Numbered from the stretch's first letter, positions 1 through 9,459 are shown. The stretch is 64,000 nt of DNA from Basilea psittacipulmonis DSM 24701 (GCF_000743945.1 NZ_CP009238.1:1674001-1738000), one strand, 5' to 3'. Notes: generated by a model not told the origin, from the letters alone. Numbers and translations: made by a program.

Positions 1-920
1 TCACGATTACGCCCTTCACGAATCACCACACGATACCAACGATTACTTCCTTCGCCACCCAAATAATCTAAGGCATCAAAGGCTGCCAATCCATCCTCAA
101 GCTCAACCCCTTTTAGTAGCTGATCTCGAATCTCGTCCGTTAAGTCCCCCAAGACACGAACCGCATACTCACGTTCACTTTCATATCTTGGGTGCATCAA
201 ACGATTCGCCAAAGCACCCGATGTCGTTAAAATCATCAACCCTTCTGTATTCAAGTCAAGTCGTCCAACAGAAATCCATTTTCCAGTACGCATTTTAGGT
301 AAACGATCAAACACACTCGCTCTACCATCTGGATCATCATGACTAACAATCTCACCAGCAGGTTTATGATACAAAATGACTCTTGGCAAACGATTTAACT
401 TGGGACGCTGAACCAATCGACCATTCACCCTAACCACATCGCTATAAGAGACTCTTTGACCAATATAAGCAGGCTCCCCATTCACCGACACACGACCGGC
501 CACGATTAATTCTTCCATCTCACGACGAGAACCAACACCCGCTTCTGCCAATACCTTATGTAACTTAGGCTGAATACGCTCACTGTTTAAATAAGAACTC
601 AGACTTTCTTTTACGTTCTGAGACTGATACACAGGCATATCATCCATATTATTTTCTGGGAAAGCCACATCAAAGGCCAATTTCTTCGCCAATTTCGCTT
701 TCTTAGCATTAAGTCTTTTGCTTCGATGTCCGCGTACCTTTGTTTCAAGTACTCTTTTTGTCTCTACTGGCTCCACCGTCGCTTCATTTCTCGCTTCTGG
801 CACCTGTTCTTTTTTCTTACGTGAATCTGACCCTAAACGACGAGCAAAAGGCGTTCTTAACTTACGTCCTTTAACTTTTTTAGGGGATTCATCCGTTGTA
901 TTGACTTCTATATCGCTCAT
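1..920 (-). CDS. rluB: 23S rRNA pseudouridine synthase RluB (3' end outside window)
   Basis: The minus-strand frame is open from the ATG at 920 to the window edge, giving 306 visible codons with no stop. After a Lys/Arg-rich N-terminal extension of roughly 110 residues comes an S4 RNA-binding domain ([19 protein letters not shown]). The RsuA/RluB/E/F catalytic core follows, with the [14 protein letters not shown] motif that carries the catalytic Asp. Members of this family isomerise U2605 of 23S rRNA in the large subunit. The basic extension is typical of betaproteobacterial RluB. It lies just downstream of scpB on the same strand (48 bp gap), a common pairing. The C-terminus is cut by the window edge. 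Confidence 0.93.
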   Translation of the reverse strand, partial: MSDIEVNTTDESPKKVKGRKLRTPFARRLGSDSRKKKEQVPEARNEATVEPVETKRVLETKVRGHRSKRLNAKKAKLAKKLAFDVAFPENNMDDMPVYQSQNVKESLSSYLNSERIQPKLHKVLAEAGVGSRREMEELIVAGRVSVNGEPAYIGQRVSYSDVVRVNGRLVQRPKLNRLPRVILYHKPAGEIVSHDDPDGRASVFDRLPKMRTGKWISVGRLDLNTEGLMILTTSGALANRLMHPRYESEREYAVRVLGDLTDEIRDQLLKGVELEDGLAAFDALDYLGGEGSNRWYRVVIREGRNR

Positions 921-968
921 AATTATTTGAACCCATGGATTCAGAAATCGTATCTGACCATTCTATTT

Positions 969-1565
969 TTAGTTTGATTGCCCAAAACCAGGTAATAAAT
1001 CCATCTCTGTTTCTGATAATTGAGACAACTTAGCTTCCAACTCTTCGCCCATTTCTAATTCTGGCAAATCATCTAATGTTTTTAAACCAAGATCATTTAA
1101 AAACTGCTTCGTTGTGCCTAATAACGCAGGTCTTCCGGGAGCATCTCGATACCCTAATACCTCAACCCAGCCTCGATCTTCTAATGTCCTAATAATCTGG
1201 GAAGAAACAGTTACCCCTCTAATATCCTCAATATCTCCTCGAGTAACTGGTTGTCGCCATGCGATAATAGCCAGTGTTTCTAGTACTGCACGAGAATATT
1301 TAGGAGGTTTTTCAGGATTCAGCCGTTCTAAATAACGCTGCATCTCTGGTTTGCTTTGAAAACGCCAGCCTGTCGCCAGCTCTACTAATTCTAACCCTTT
1401 ATCGCTCCAATCACACCTAATATTTTCTAAATGTTGCAAAACTGCAACACTATCAACATCTTGATCAAAGAGTTTTTTAATTTCTGATACTGGCATGGGT
1501 TCTGCACTACATAACAGTGCTGTTTCGATTATTTTTTTTGCTAATTCTTCATTCATCATTTTCAT
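969..1565 (-). CDS. scpB: segregation and condensation protein B (ScpB)
   Basis: This 198-residue protein has the two winged-helix domains of ScpB. The middle carries the recognisable stretches AVLETLAIIAWRQPVTRGDI, EDIRGV and LEDRGWVEVLGYRDAPGRP. ScpB binds ScpA and regulates the SMC condensin ring during chromosome segregation. Length is normal for the family. The start reads MKMMNEE, so either of two nearby in-frame ATGs could be used; the first is kept. It is probably co-transcribed with rluB downstream. Confidence 0.93.
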   Translation of the reverse strand: MKMMNEELAKKIIETALLCSAEPMPVSEIKKLFDQDVDSVAVLQHLENIRCDWSDKGLELVELATGWRFQSKPEMQRYLERLNPEKPPKYSRAVLETLAIIAWRQPVTRGDIEDIRGVTVSSQIIRTLEDRGWVEVLGYRDAPGRPALLGTTKQFLNDLGLKTLDDLPELEMGEELEAKLSQLSETEMDLLPGFGQSN

Positions 1566-1637
1566 TCACACCCGTATCAAAGGGCTTATTGCCTATTCTT
1601 TCTATCCTGTATTTTTAAAATAAAATTAAATTTGGTC

Positions 1638-1667
1638 TTGCATAATTATAACAGTTTACGCTATAAT
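1638..1667 (+). promoter_or_regulatory. promoter of tRNA-fMet
   Basis: A -35 box TTGCAT at 1638-1643 and a perfect -10 TATAAT at 1662-1667 are 18 bp apart. Transcription would start near 1674, a few bases before the tRNA. No other gene lies in this orientation here. Confidence 0.6.
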
Positions 1668-1682
1668 TATCACTTCATCAGA

Positions 1683-1759
<77 letters not shown>

Positions 1760-1915
1760 ACTTGCGAGACTGGTTTAGGTTTGAAATCATCGCTGGTAAA
1801 ACCAGATTCATCTTCCCTTCATTTCTTTTAAATTCCATACAAATAATCATCCTGTTTTTGAATAATTAAATTATGCTATGATAGGTCGTATCACACAAAC
1901 AGGCTGAGGATAATT

Positions 1916-2107
1916 ATGTCTGATAAAGAAAAGAAACATCATATATTTAAGTTTGACAAACCTATGCCCAAAATCGATCGTCCCATCGTTAAAGTCATCC
2001 CTATGGATTTAAGCGATCATGAAGCGTCTGATCGATTAATTAAACGTTCTCTTAAACGCATTTACGAAGCCCATAAAGAAGCGATTGACAGGCTTGCTTA
2101 TAAATGA
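1916..2107 (+). CDS. small conserved-looking hypothetical protein, 63 aa
   Basis: This 63-residue charged protein is preceded by a good ribosome binding site (GAGGA, about 7 nt before the ATG). It is rich in Lys, His, Asp and Arg. It has a middle stretch KVIPMDLSDHEASDRLI followed by what looks like one amphipathic helix (KRSLKRIYEAHKEAIDRLA). There is no signal peptide, membrane segment or Cys. I do not recognise the family. It stands alone, between the initiator tRNA and a structured terminator-like region. The clear ribosome binding site and the compositional pattern make it a probable real gene. The function is unknown. Confidence 0.65.
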   Translation: MSDKEKKHHIFKFDKPMPKIDRPIVKVIPMDLSDHEASDRLIKRSLKRIYEAHKEAIDRLAYK

Positions 2108-2130
2108 TGATTGATTTAATCAAGTTTGAG

Positions 2131-2219
2131 AAGAAAGCGTTATTGGAGACGACCCTCTCTTAGCGGTTCTACCGTTTAAACGAATGGATGAGCACGAACG
2201 GCAACGCTTTCTTTTTTAC
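2131..2219 (+). terminator. long-stem terminator-like structure after the 63-aa gene
   Basis: An 11-bp perfect stem pairs 2131-2141 (AAGAAAGCGTT) with 2203-2213 (AACGCTTTCTT). A T-run (2212-2217) runs on from it. The roughly 60-nt loop can fold further (CGGT/ACCG at 2164-2174). It may be an unusual terminator or the 3' end of a structured RNA. Confidence 0.4.
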
Positions 2220-2365
2220 CACACCACCACCCCAACAACTCAGCAATCTCGCTCCCACTCTTTCCATTACCCTCCAACCTGTCTCATCAGGATAACCAGC
2301 AACAATTCAACGACTTTACCTCGGATACAGTCAAACATATTACCCATCAAAACCTTTGATAACCA

Positions 2366-2398
2366 TAAAAAAACCGAGTCCACAAGGAACTCGGTTTT
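2366..2398 (-). terminator. rho-independent terminator of rplM-rpsI
   Basis: A stem of ACCGAGT(T)CC against GG(A)CTCGGT closes a short loop. On the minus strand it is followed by a run of seven or more T. It lies just downstream of the rpsI stop codon. Confidence 0.85.
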
Positions 2399-2420
2399 CG
2401 GTTCGATAAAAACGTATAAA

Positions 2421-2813
2421 TTAACGTTTTGAGAACTGTTTGCGACGACGTGCTTTGTGAAGACCCACTTTCTTACGTTCAACTTCACGAGCATCACGAG
2501 TCACGAAACCAGCCTTAGATAGAACAGGTTTCAACGTCTCATCATAGTCAATCAAAGCACGAGTGATACCAAAACGTACCGCACCTGCTTGACCACTTTC
2601 ACCACCGCCATAAACATTAATCTGAAGATCAAACGCTTCTGTCAAATCAGTTAAAACAAGTGGTTGACGAACTACCATGCGACCTGTTTCACGGCCAAAA
2701 TAATCTTCTAAGGTCTTACCGTTCACCAAAATTTTACCTGTACCTTTTTTCAAGAATACACGAGCAACTGAGGTTTTACGACGACCAGTACCATAATTCC
2801 AATTTCCGATCAT
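2421..2813 (-). CDS. rpsI: 30S ribosomal protein S9
   Basis: This 130-residue protein has the standard bacterial S9 length. It has the typical N-terminus ([20 protein letters not shown]) and the very basic C-terminal tail ending [11 protein letters not shown], which reaches the P-site tRNA. It follows rplM by 10 bp in the conserved rplM-rpsI operon and ends at the terminator at 2366-2398. Confidence 0.98.
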   Translation of the reverse strand: MIGNWNYGTGRRKTSVARVFLKKGTGKILVNGKTLEDYFGRETGRMVVRQPLVLTDLTEAFDLQINVYGGGESGQAGAVRFGITRALIDYDETLKPVLSKAGFVTRDAREVERKKVGLHKARRRKQFSKR

Positions 2814-2823
2814 GATCTAATCC

Positions 2824-3252
2824 TTAAATATCCAATGGTTGTGGTTGCTGAGCTGCATGAGGATGCTCTGCACCAGCATAGATTTTAAGTTTCTTGATCA
2901 TGGCGTAACCAAGAGGACCTTTAGGTAACATACCTTTTACAGCCTTCTCTAATGCACGACCAGGAAAACGTTCTTGCATCTTACGGAAGTTAGTTTCGTA
3001 AATACCGCCTGGATAGCCAGTATGACGGAAGTATTTCTTATCGTCCTGTTTACGACCAGTTACTTTCAATTCAGATGCATTAATGATGACGATGTAGTCA
3101 CCTGTATCAACGTGTGGTGTGAATTCAGGTTTATGTTTACCACGTAAACGGCGTGCAACTTCGCTGGCTACACGACCCAAAACCTTGCCTTTAGCATCGA
3201 TCACAAACCATTCACGTTTTGCTTCATGGGGTTTTGCCACAAAGGTTTTCAT
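2824..3252 (-). CDS. rplM: 50S ribosomal protein L13
   Basis: This 142-residue protein has the normal L13 length. Hallmarks include [25 protein letters not shown], the [11 protein letters not shown] loop and MLPKGPLG. It is the first gene of the rplM-rpsI operon. A good promoter sits at 3323-3351, and the roughly 60-nt leader between them can form a stem-loop. Confidence 0.98.
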   Translation of the reverse strand: MKTFVAKPHEAKREWFVIDAKGKVLGRVASEVARRLRGKHKPEFTPHVDTGDYIVIINASELKVTGRKQDDKKYFRHTGYPGGIYETNFRKMQERFPGRALEKAVKGMLPKGPLGYAMIKKLKIYAGAEHPHAAQQPQPLDI

Positions 3253-3322
3253 GGATGATTCCTTTAAAAAAAATTAAAAAAAACTCATCAAGCTTTTATC
3301 AATAAGCCGTATGAGAAAAACT

Positions 3323-3351
3323 ATTCTAACCCAAATTACAAAAAATCACAA
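3323..3351 (-). promoter_or_regulatory. promoter and structured leader of rplM-rpsI
   Basis: On the minus strand a -35 TTGTGA (3346-3351) and a -10 TAGAAT (3323-3328) are 17 bp apart. The transcript would begin near 3316. The leader can pair CTCAT with ATGAG and GCTT with AAGC around an AT-rich loop. L13 autoregulatory leaders are known in other bacteria; whether this is one is inference. Confidence 0.55.
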
Positions 3352-3497
3352 CAACATATTAAAATATCGTTATTTTTTCACCAAAAAGTGTCTTAAAACC
3401 ACACTGTTTTTGAACCATCAAACCAAGCATATTCACTGGCACATTCATCATCTTTGATTGATCACTGAAGCAAAGTTAAATCAGTTCCTATATCAAC

Positions 3498-3844
3498 CAC
3501 CGTATGAGCCACCACGTCTCAAAACCCATCACACCTCAAGCAAGCCGATATGAATAGTTGGAACCCAAGTGCACGCATCACCCATCGCCCTTTACCTCAA
3601 AAACACAACACGTCCGCACCAAACAAGTCACTTATTCCCTTACCAAACATCGCCTGTTTTTAACCTCTAAACGATTCAAGCAACATACCTGCACAAAAAA
3701 CCATTTCATTACATCTATTTCTGCACTTTAAAAAATGAGGACACCTCGCTTCTTTCATTCGTTTTACCGTACGAGCCACCACGTCTCAAACCCCAAACAA
3801 AACTTTACCGTATAAGCCACCACGTCTCCAAACCCAAACAAAAC
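3498..3844. repeat. three-copy 20-40 bp intergenic repeat
   Basis: A core reading CCGTAYRAGCCACCACGTCT occurs at 3500-3519, 3767-3786 and 3808-3827. The last two copies form a direct tandem of about 40 bp that extends into AAACCCAAACAAAAC. The first copy is about 265 bp away. No other copy was seen in this window. Confidence 0.75.
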
Positions 3845-3850
3845 GCACAT

Positions 3851-3876
3851 AAAAAAAAGGGGCTTTTCAGCCCCTC
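3851..3876 (-). terminator. rho-independent terminator of icd
   Basis: On the minus strand AGGGGCT, GAAA, AGCCCCT is followed by eight T, 24 bp beyond the icd stop codon. Confidence 0.9.
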
Positions 3877-3899
3877 TTCATTCTTTAAAAATACGTTTA

Positions 3900-5156
3900 T
3901 TACATATTTTCAATCATCACTTCACCAAAGCCAGAACAACTTACTTGTGTTGCACCGTCCAATAAACGTGCAAAGTCATAAGTTACTTTCTTCGATAAAA
4001 TAGCTTTTTCCATAGAAGAAATGATCAAATCAGCCGCTTCTGTCCAACCCATGTGACGCAACATCATTTCAGCAGATAAAATCTCTGAACCTGGGTTCAC
4101 ATAGTCTTTACCAGCGTATTTTGGAGCTGTACCATGAGTCGCTTCAAACATCGCAACAGAATCAGAAAGGTTTGCACCTGGAGCGATACCAATACCACCC
4201 ACTTGAGCCGCCAACGCGTCAGAAATATAGTCACCATTCAAGTTCAATGTCGCAATGACTGAGTAATCAGCTGGACGCAAAAGAATTTGTTGCAAGAAAG
4301 CATCAGCAATCGCATCTTTAATGATAATTTCCTTACCATTCTTAGGATTGCGAATTTTGCACCATGGTCCACCATCAATCTCTTGGGCACCAAATTCACG
4401 TTTTGCCAACGCATAACCCCAGTCACGGAAACCACCTTCCGTAAACTTCATGATATTACCTTTGTGAACCAATGTTACATTAGGTTTGTCATTATCGATA
4501 GCGTATTGGATAGCCTTACGAACCAAACGCTCTGTACCCTCACGAGAAACAGGTTTTACGCCGATACCAGATGTCTCTGGGAAACGGATTTTTTTCACAC
4601 CCATTTCATTTTGCAAGAAAGCAATTAATTTTTTCGCTTCTGGACTACCTTCAGCAAACTCGATACCCGCATAAATATCCTCTGAGTTTTCACGGAAAAT
4701 CACCATATCAACTTTCTCAGGATGTGAAACTGGAGAAGGAACACCTTGGAAATAACGAACTGGACGCAAGCAAACATATAGGTCTAACTGTTGGCGCAAT
4801 GCTACGTTTAGCGAACGGATACCACCACCAACAGGTGTCGTCAAAGGACCTTTGATCGATACAGAATATTCGCGCAAAGCATCTAAAGTTTCATCTGGCA
4901 ACCATACGTCTTGTCCATAAACTTTAGTCGCTTTTTCGCCTGCATAAATTTCCATCCATTGGATTTTACGTTTGCCACCGTATGCTTTCTCAACCGCCGC
5001 ATCAACGACTTTAAGCATCACTGGCGTAATATCTTGACCTGTACCATCTCCCTCAATAAATGGAATAATGGGCTGATCAGGAACATTCAAACTGAAATCT
5101 GCATTAACAGTAATCTTTTCGCCAGTTGTTGGCACTTTAATATGTTCATATGACAT
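3900..5156 (-). CDS. icd: NADP-dependent isocitrate dehydrogenase
   Basis: This protein of about 418 residues converts isocitrate to 2-oxoglutarate in the TCA cycle and makes NADPH. It carries the substrate-binding [20 protein letters not shown] segment, whose Ser corresponds to the phosphorylated Ser113 of E. coli. It also has [14 protein letters not shown], the metal-binding [13 protein letters not shown] and the cofactor region GTAPKYAG. An upstream in-frame ATG exists at 5162. The ATG at 5156 is preferred because GGAG lies 7 nt before it and almost abuts the first ATG. It is monocistronic, with its own terminator. Confidence 0.97.
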   Translation of the reverse strand: MSYEHIKVPTTGEKITVNADFSLNVPDQPIIPFIEGDGTGQDITPVMLKVVDAAVEKAYGGKRKIQWMEIYAGEKATKVYGQDVWLPDETLDALREYSVSIKGPLTTPVGGGIRSLNVALRQQLDLYVCLRPVRYFQGVPSPVSHPEKVDMVIFRENSEDIYAGIEFAEGSPEAKKLIAFLQNEMGVKKIRFPETSGIGVKPVSREGTERLVRKAIQYAIDNDKPNVTLVHKGNIMKFTEGGFRDWGYALAKREFGAQEIDGGPWCKIRNPKNGKEIIIKDAIADAFLQQILLRPADYSVIATLNLNGDYISDALAAQVGGIGIAPGANLSDSVAMFEATHGTAPKYAGKDYVNPGSEILSAEMMLRHMGWTEAADLIISSMEKAILSKKVTYDFARLLDGATQVSCSGFGEVMIENM

Positions 5157-5274
5157 GTTCATTCTCCGTTATAATTTGCTTCACATCGAGTAAAATATGT
5201 ACGTTTTACTAAATGACACACTAACTCTTATATATAATACAAGACTCAACCTTACATTTTAACAAAAACTTATC

Positions 5275-5694
5275 ATGTTTAATCCTAGTCGTGAACAGGT
5301 TCGTATATTTTTTACAACAGTACTCAAAAAACACCACCAAAACGATATTTTGACTCCCATTGAAAACCAAGCATTAAACTGGGTTTTGAAACATCCCGAG
5401 TATCACGAAGATTTATTAAATCCAGACAATCAACATAAAGACTATCAGGTTGAAAATGGTCAAACCAATCCTTTTTTGCACCTATCCATGCACTTAGCCA
5501 TACAGGAACAAATCAATATTGACAGTCCACCAGGAATAAAAGCGATTGCCCAAAAGCTTATTCAACGTTATGGCGAACACGAGGCACATCATAAAATCAT
5601 GGAAGCGTTGGGATTAGTGATTTGGGAAGCTCAACGACACGGTGCACCGATGAATAATGAACGTTATTTAGAATTATTAGAAAAGCTAGTTTAA
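5275..5694 (+). CDS. DUF1841 family protein
   Basis: This 139-residue protein matches the DUF1841 family of beta/gammaproteobacteria by length and by its motifs: the N-terminal MFNPSREQVRIFF, the central NPFLHLSMHLAIQEQI and the C-terminal HKIMEALGLVIWEAQR. It is mostly helical with many His and Glu. The biochemical role is unknown. It is divergent from icd, with about 120 bp between the two starts that must hold both promoters. Confidence 0.85.
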   Translation: MFNPSREQVRIFFTTVLKKHHQNDILTPIENQALNWVLKHPEYHEDLLNPDNQHKDYQVENGQTNPFLHLSMHLAIQEQINIDSPPGIKAIAQKLIQRYGEHEAHHKIMEALGLVIWEAQRHGAPMNNERYLELLEKLV

Positions 5695-5727
5695 TCCCAC
5701 AAGCACTTTCTCTGCATTATGCCCAAA

Positions 5728-5758
5728 GAAGGAGGTCACCCAAACAACCACCTCCTTC
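5728..5758. repeat. 9-bp inverted repeat after the DUF1841 gene
   Basis: GAAGGAGGT at 5728-5736 pairs perfectly with ACCTCCTTC at 5750-5758 around a 13-nt loop. No T-run follows on either strand, so it is at best a weak terminator or an RNA-stabilising hairpin. Confidence 0.4.
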
Positions 5759-5919
5759 AATCATCGACAACAAGATGATGATAGACGCAACCTTTGAACA
5801 CGAGCAATACAGCCGACTTCGTAACGACCGCCGCATACTTACAAAAAACAAACCACTTACCTCATCCACCAAACCCAAATAGTAATGTTTACTTCAAGGT
5901 AAGTGTTGAAATAATGGGT

Positions 5920-7338
5920 TTATTTGCGTCGTCCAAATCCAGCCATATTTTTTAAGGCACTCATGCCACCCATCGCGCGCATAATCTTGCCCATACCGCC
6001 TTTTTTGAACTGTTTCATCACCGATTGCATTTGTTCAAACTGTTTTAACAGCTTATTAACTTCTTGAACTGGCACCCCTGCACCTGCGGCAATACGTCTT
6101 TTTCGAGAGGCTTTAATTAATTCGGGTTTACTACGCTCTAAATGCGTCATTGAGTTTAAAATCCCCTCTGTACGACGCATCTGTTTCTGGGCATCTTCGG
6201 CATTCACCTTACCCGCCATTTGAGCCAGACCGCCAGGCAACTTCTCTAACAACGACCCCATATCGCCCATTTTTTTGACTTGAGCCAACTGATCACGAAA
6301 ATCATTCAAATCAAACTTATCGCCAGCTTTAACTTTTTTAGCGAGTTTTTCAGCTTCTTTGAGGTCGATATTTCGTTGAGCTTCTTCCACCAACGAGAGA
6401 ATATCACCCATACCCAAAATACGCTGAGCCATACGATCTGGGTAAAACGGCTCCAATCCATCCAGTTTTTCAGATACCCCAACAAATTTCAACGGTTTGC
6501 CCGTCACCTGACGCACAGACAACGCCGCACCCCCTCGAGCATCACCGTCTAACTTCGTCAATACCACACCCGTTAAAGGCAACGCATCTGAGAAAGCTTT
6601 GGCCACATTCACCGCATCTTGTCCCAACATCGCATCGACGACAAATAGCGTTTCAACAGGATTGAGTTCACGATGCAACATGGCAATCTCTTCCATCATC
6701 GCTTCATCAATCCCCAAACGCCCTGCCGTATCCACTATCAAAACATCGTAGTAGTGTTTTTTGGCATAATCCAACGCCGACAAAGCAATATCTCTAGGCT
6801 TTTCATTTGGAGAAGATGGAAAAAAGTCAACGGATACTTGCTCAGCAACCGTCTTTAACTGATCAATCGCCGCAGGACGATACACGTCGGTACTGACCAA
6901 CAACACTTTCTTTTTCGTTGCAGGCAAACCTTTTTGTTTAAATGTTCCTTGAGATAAGATTCGAGCAAGTTTTCCAGTCGTTGTTGTCTTACCCGCACCT
7001 TGCAAACCTGCCATTAAAATAACCGCAGGTGGTTGAGTGGCCAAAGACAATTCGCCAGCAAAAGGGCCTAAATCACCGCCCATCAACTGCGTTAACTCAC
7101 GATCAACCACGCCAATTAACGCCTGTCCGGGTGTCAAGCTACCTACTACTTCTTCACCCATCGCCTTTTCTTTTACCCTTTGGATAAAATCACGAACAAC
7201 AGGCAATGCCACATCCGCTTCTAACAAAGCCATACGGACTTCTCGAAGCATCTCTTGTGTGTTAGCTTCTGTTAAACGAGCTTGACCTCTCAAGGTCTTG
7301 GTAATTTTTGCAAAACGATTACTTAGGTTATCAAACAT
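5920..7338 (-). CDS. ffh: signal recognition particle protein Ffh (SRP54)
   Basis: This 472-residue protein has the N domain, then the GTPase G domain: P-loop GLQGAGKTTTTGK at about 111-123, the DTAGR motif, TKLDGDARGGAALS. The Met-rich M domain follows (KMGDMGSLLEKLPGG, the MTHLER/SRKRRIAAGAG helix-turn-helix, and a GGMGKIMRAMGG tail). With 4.5S RNA it binds signal sequences on nascent chains and delivers ribosomes to FtsY at the membrane. It is divergent from the ccsA-like gene, an arrangement also seen in other proteobacteria. Confidence 0.98.
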   Translation of the reverse strand: MFDNLSNRFAKITKTLRGQARLTEANTQEMLREVRMALLEADVALPVVRDFIQRVKEKAMGEEVVGSLTPGQALIGVVDRELTQLMGGDLGPFAGELSLATQPPAVILMAGLQGAGKTTTTGKLARILSQGTFKQKGLPATKKKVLLVSTDVYRPAAIDQLKTVAEQVSVDFFPSSPNEKPRDIALSALDYAKKHYYDVLIVDTAGRLGIDEAMMEEIAMLHRELNPVETLFVVDAMLGQDAVNVAKAFSDALPLTGVVLTKLDGDARGGAALSVRQVTGKPLKFVGVSEKLDGLEPFYPDRMAQRILGMGDILSLVEEAQRNIDLKEAEKLAKKVKAGDKFDLNDFRDQLAQVKKMGDMGSLLEKLPGGLAQMAGKVNAEDAQKQMRRTEGILNSMTHLERSKPELIKASRKRRIAAGAGVPVQEVNKLLKQFEQMQSVMKQFKKGGMGKIMRAMGGMSALKNMAGFGRRK

Positions 7339-7406
7339 TTACTCGGCTCTTTTTAGTTATACTAATAGAATAATTTGATTATATCGTATCTGATTATTTA
7401 TTCGTT

Positions 7407-8249
7407 ATGTCTTTAAATATTGTGTTGCATTTATTAGCCAGTTTCATTTACCTTGGAATTGGTTTATCACTGTGGATTCCACTTGCCCAAAAACAAACCT
7501 TTTCCCCGATTACAGGCTTGCGTCGATTCATCTTATTAGTCGCCATCGTCTTGCACGGCATCGCTATTCATGTCGCCATGCTTCACAATGAATACATCCA
7601 ATTAAGCTGGACGGCAGGCTTGTCACTGACGATGTGGATTGTTATGCTCATCTTTTGGTTAGAACGATTACTGGCTAGGATTGATGGTTATTTATTTATC
7701 TTACTTCCTTTTGCTTTTGTGATGACCTTGTTAACCACCATTTTTCCTGTGGCATCCAGTTCTCCTTTAATCATCCCCGTACGTAATGAAATTTTCCGTT
7801 TGCATATTTTATTATCGCTTTTAGCTTATAGTTTGATTGCTATTGCCGCCATTCAATCTGGACTAATGGCCTTATTTGATCGATATTTACATCGCCAAAA
7901 AATCAAAGAACGAAAAGGTTTAACAGGACTTGTTCTACAAGCACAGCCACCCTTACTAACACAAGAAAAAGTGCTATTTTTATTAGTGTGGATTGGCTTT
8001 TTTGTGTTAACCATTGCCATCATTACTGGCATGTATGTTTCATGGCAGATTTCCCAAAAACTACTACCCATCGATCACAAAACCATTTTCAGTATAGCGT
8101 CTTGGTTGGTTTTTGCCGTTTTATTAACTGGACGCGTCATTTGGGGATGGCGAGGACGTTTAGCATTACATTGCAACTTAATCGGCTTTACGTTGTTACT
8201 TTTGGGTTATACGGGTTCACGATTCGTAATTGATGTGTTGTTGCATTGA
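7407..8249 (+). CDS. CcsA/YpjD-like cytochrome c assembly membrane protein
   Basis: This 280-residue integral membrane protein has about eight hydrophobic segments. It belongs to the CcsA/HemX-like group usually found next to ffh (YpjD in E. coli). Conserved features include the RLHILLSLLAYSLIAIA segment, a His-containing HKTIFSIASW loop and the terminal GRLALHCNLIGFTLLLLGYTGSRF. Family members have been linked to haem handling in cytochrome c maturation, but the exact role of this ffh-linked subgroup is unproven. The short PP0621-type gene follows. Confidence 0.85.
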   Translation: MSLNIVLHLLASFIYLGIGLSLWIPLAQKQTFSPITGLRRFILLVAIVLHGIAIHVAMLHNEYIQLSWTAGLSLTMWIVMLIFWLERLLARIDGYLFILLPFAFVMTLLTTIFPVASSSPLIIPVRNEIFRLHILLSLLAYSLIAIAAIQSGLMALFDRYLHRQKIKERKGLTGLVLQAQPPLLTQEKVLFLLVWIGFFVLTIAIITGMYVSWQISQKLLPIDHKTIFSIASWLVFAVLLTGRVIWGWRGRLALHCNLIGFTLLLLGYTGSRFVIDVLLH

Positions 8250-8314
8250 AGCGGGTTTTAAGGCTTCACAAATAATGCATCAAAACCTTTTTTACTATTT
8301 AATGCTTAATTATT

Positions 8315-8572
8315 ATGATTCGTTTTTTACTCATTCTACTTGTCATTTATTTGATTGCTCGTTTTGTCTTTCCAAAGAACAAACAAACTACGCAAAAAAC
8401 AGCCCCATCTGAAGTACCCAATGCCCAAAAACAAGTCAAACTACAACCTTGTGAGTATTGTCATACATTTTGTGATCCTAATTTAATGGTCTCTTATCAA
8501 AACAAACATTTCTGCAGTCTTGAACATGCCACACTTTATCAAAAAGAACAACAACCCACTCATCACCCATAA
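8315..8572 (+). CDS. PP0621 family small membrane-anchored Cys-rich protein
   Basis: This 85-residue protein begins with one N-terminal membrane segment (IRFLLILLVIYLIARFVF). A polar linker leads to a metal-binding-like cluster C-x2-C-x3-C near residue 47, with a later FCSLEH Cys/His pair. This layout fits the PP0621 family, which typically sits beside ccsA-like and AmpD-like genes. The Cys/His cluster probably binds zinc. The function is unknown. Confidence 0.75.
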   Translation: MIRFLLILLVIYLIARFVFPKNKQTTQKTAPSEVPNAQKQVKLQPCEYCHTFCDPNLMVSYQNKHFCSLEHATLYQKEQQPTHHP

Positions 8573-8739
8573 ACATTCATCCTGTTTGGCTGTTTTCACT
8601 CGTTTACTCCCACAACGACGACACAAAGCCCTTAAAACAACTCTTCATTTTTTTTAATGGGCATACAAGAAATCACAAAGAAGATTTAAAATACGATATT
8701 GGCAAATAATCTTTTTGAATAATAAGGATGAATGTAACG

Positions 8740-9294
8740 ATGAACATTACTAATGGTTGGTTAGCTCGAAACAACAAAACACTCCGTAATTATTCACCGA
8801 ATTTCAATGAACGCAACGAACCGCCATATTTACTTATTATCCACTTTATCAGCTTGCCTCCGCGTCAATATGGCCATCACTTCATCCGAGATTTTTTTAC
8901 AAACAAACTAGATATTCAAGCCGATCCTTTTTTTGAACAAATCAAAGATCTAAAAGTATCTTCGCACGTGGTGATTTACCGCACGGGGGTTATTGAACAA
9001 TTTGTCAACTTTAATGATCGTGCTTGGCACGCTGGTGTTTCCTGCTTTGAGGGAAGAGAGACCTGCAATGATTTTAGTATTGGCATTGAACTAGAAGGGT
9101 GTGAATTTGAACCCTTTACCAAAGAACAATACCGCAGTCTTATTCAGCTAACCCGACAATTGAAAAAACATTATCCATTAAGGGCTGTTTGTGGACATGA
9201 AGACGTTGCACCAGGTAGAAAAAATGATCCCGGACCATTTTTTGATTGGACATACTATCGTCAACAAGCTTGGTGCGAAACCCTTAAAAAATAA
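8740..9294 (+). CDS. ampD: 1,6-anhydro-N-acetylmuramyl-L-alanine amidase AmpD
   Basis: This cytosolic Zn amidase (184 residues from the chosen start) of the amidase-2 family recycles anhydromuropeptides. Zn ligands are visible as His in LLIIHF, His in VCGHEDVAPGRK and Asp in NDPGPFFDW, with the catalytic-region Lys in between. AWHAG and IGIELEG are also conserved. An in-frame ATG at 8728 directly abuts the AAGGA ribosome binding site. The ATG at 8740, 11-12 nt after it, is the more plausible start. Confidence 0.93.
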   Translation: MNITNGWLARNNKTLRNYSPNFNERNEPPYLLIIHFISLPPRQYGHHFIRDFFTNKLDIQADPFFEQIKDLKVSSHVVIYRTGVIEQFVNFNDRAWHAGVSCFEGRETCNDFSIGIELEGCEFEPFTKEQYRSLIQLTRQLKKHYPLRAVCGHEDVAPGRKNDPGPFFDWTYYRQQAWCETLKK

Positions 9295-9459
9295 TGCTCA
9301 CTCGATCAAACCACAAAAACTAGGATTTATCAGCCTATCCAGACATTAGCAGATACTATTCAACTTCATCACTACTCGATCATCAACGCGCTTTCTTCAA
9401 GCAAACACTCTGATTATCTTAATCGTTTAGTATCTGATCAACCCCACAACACCAAGGAT

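Larger units (their letters stand above)
2108..2420. other. intergenic region holding two terminators
   Basis: About 310 bp lie between the 63-aa gene (+) and rpsI (-). The left part can form a long stem followed by a T-run on the plus strand (2131-2219). The right part holds the rpsI terminator. An open frame across the middle has no ribosome binding site and is low-complexity C/A-rich sequence, so I do not call a gene. Confidence 0.6.
3253..3899. other. 650-bp intergenic region with promoter, repeats and terminator
   Basis: The region between rplM and icd (both minus strand) has no supportable gene. It contains the rplM promoter on the left, three copies of a GC-richer repeat (3498-3528, 3764-3803, 3804-3844) and the icd terminator on the right. 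The middle (about 3400-3760) is C/A-rich with many stops in all frames, possibly a decayed gene. Confidence 0.6.

Noticed and set aside
718..930. Plus-strand 70-codon frame
   Set aside because: It is the antisense of the basic N-terminal extension of rluB, which is clearly coding.
2184..2432. Plus-strand 82-codon frame between the 63-aa gene and rpsI
   Set aside because: No ribosome binding site, low-complexity composition, and it runs through the rpsI terminator and stop.
5728..5758. Possible 16S rRNA 3'-end fragment because of GGAGGTCACC
   Set aside because: Only about ten bases resemble the anti-Shine-Dalgarno region. It is better explained as a simple 9-bp inverted repeat.
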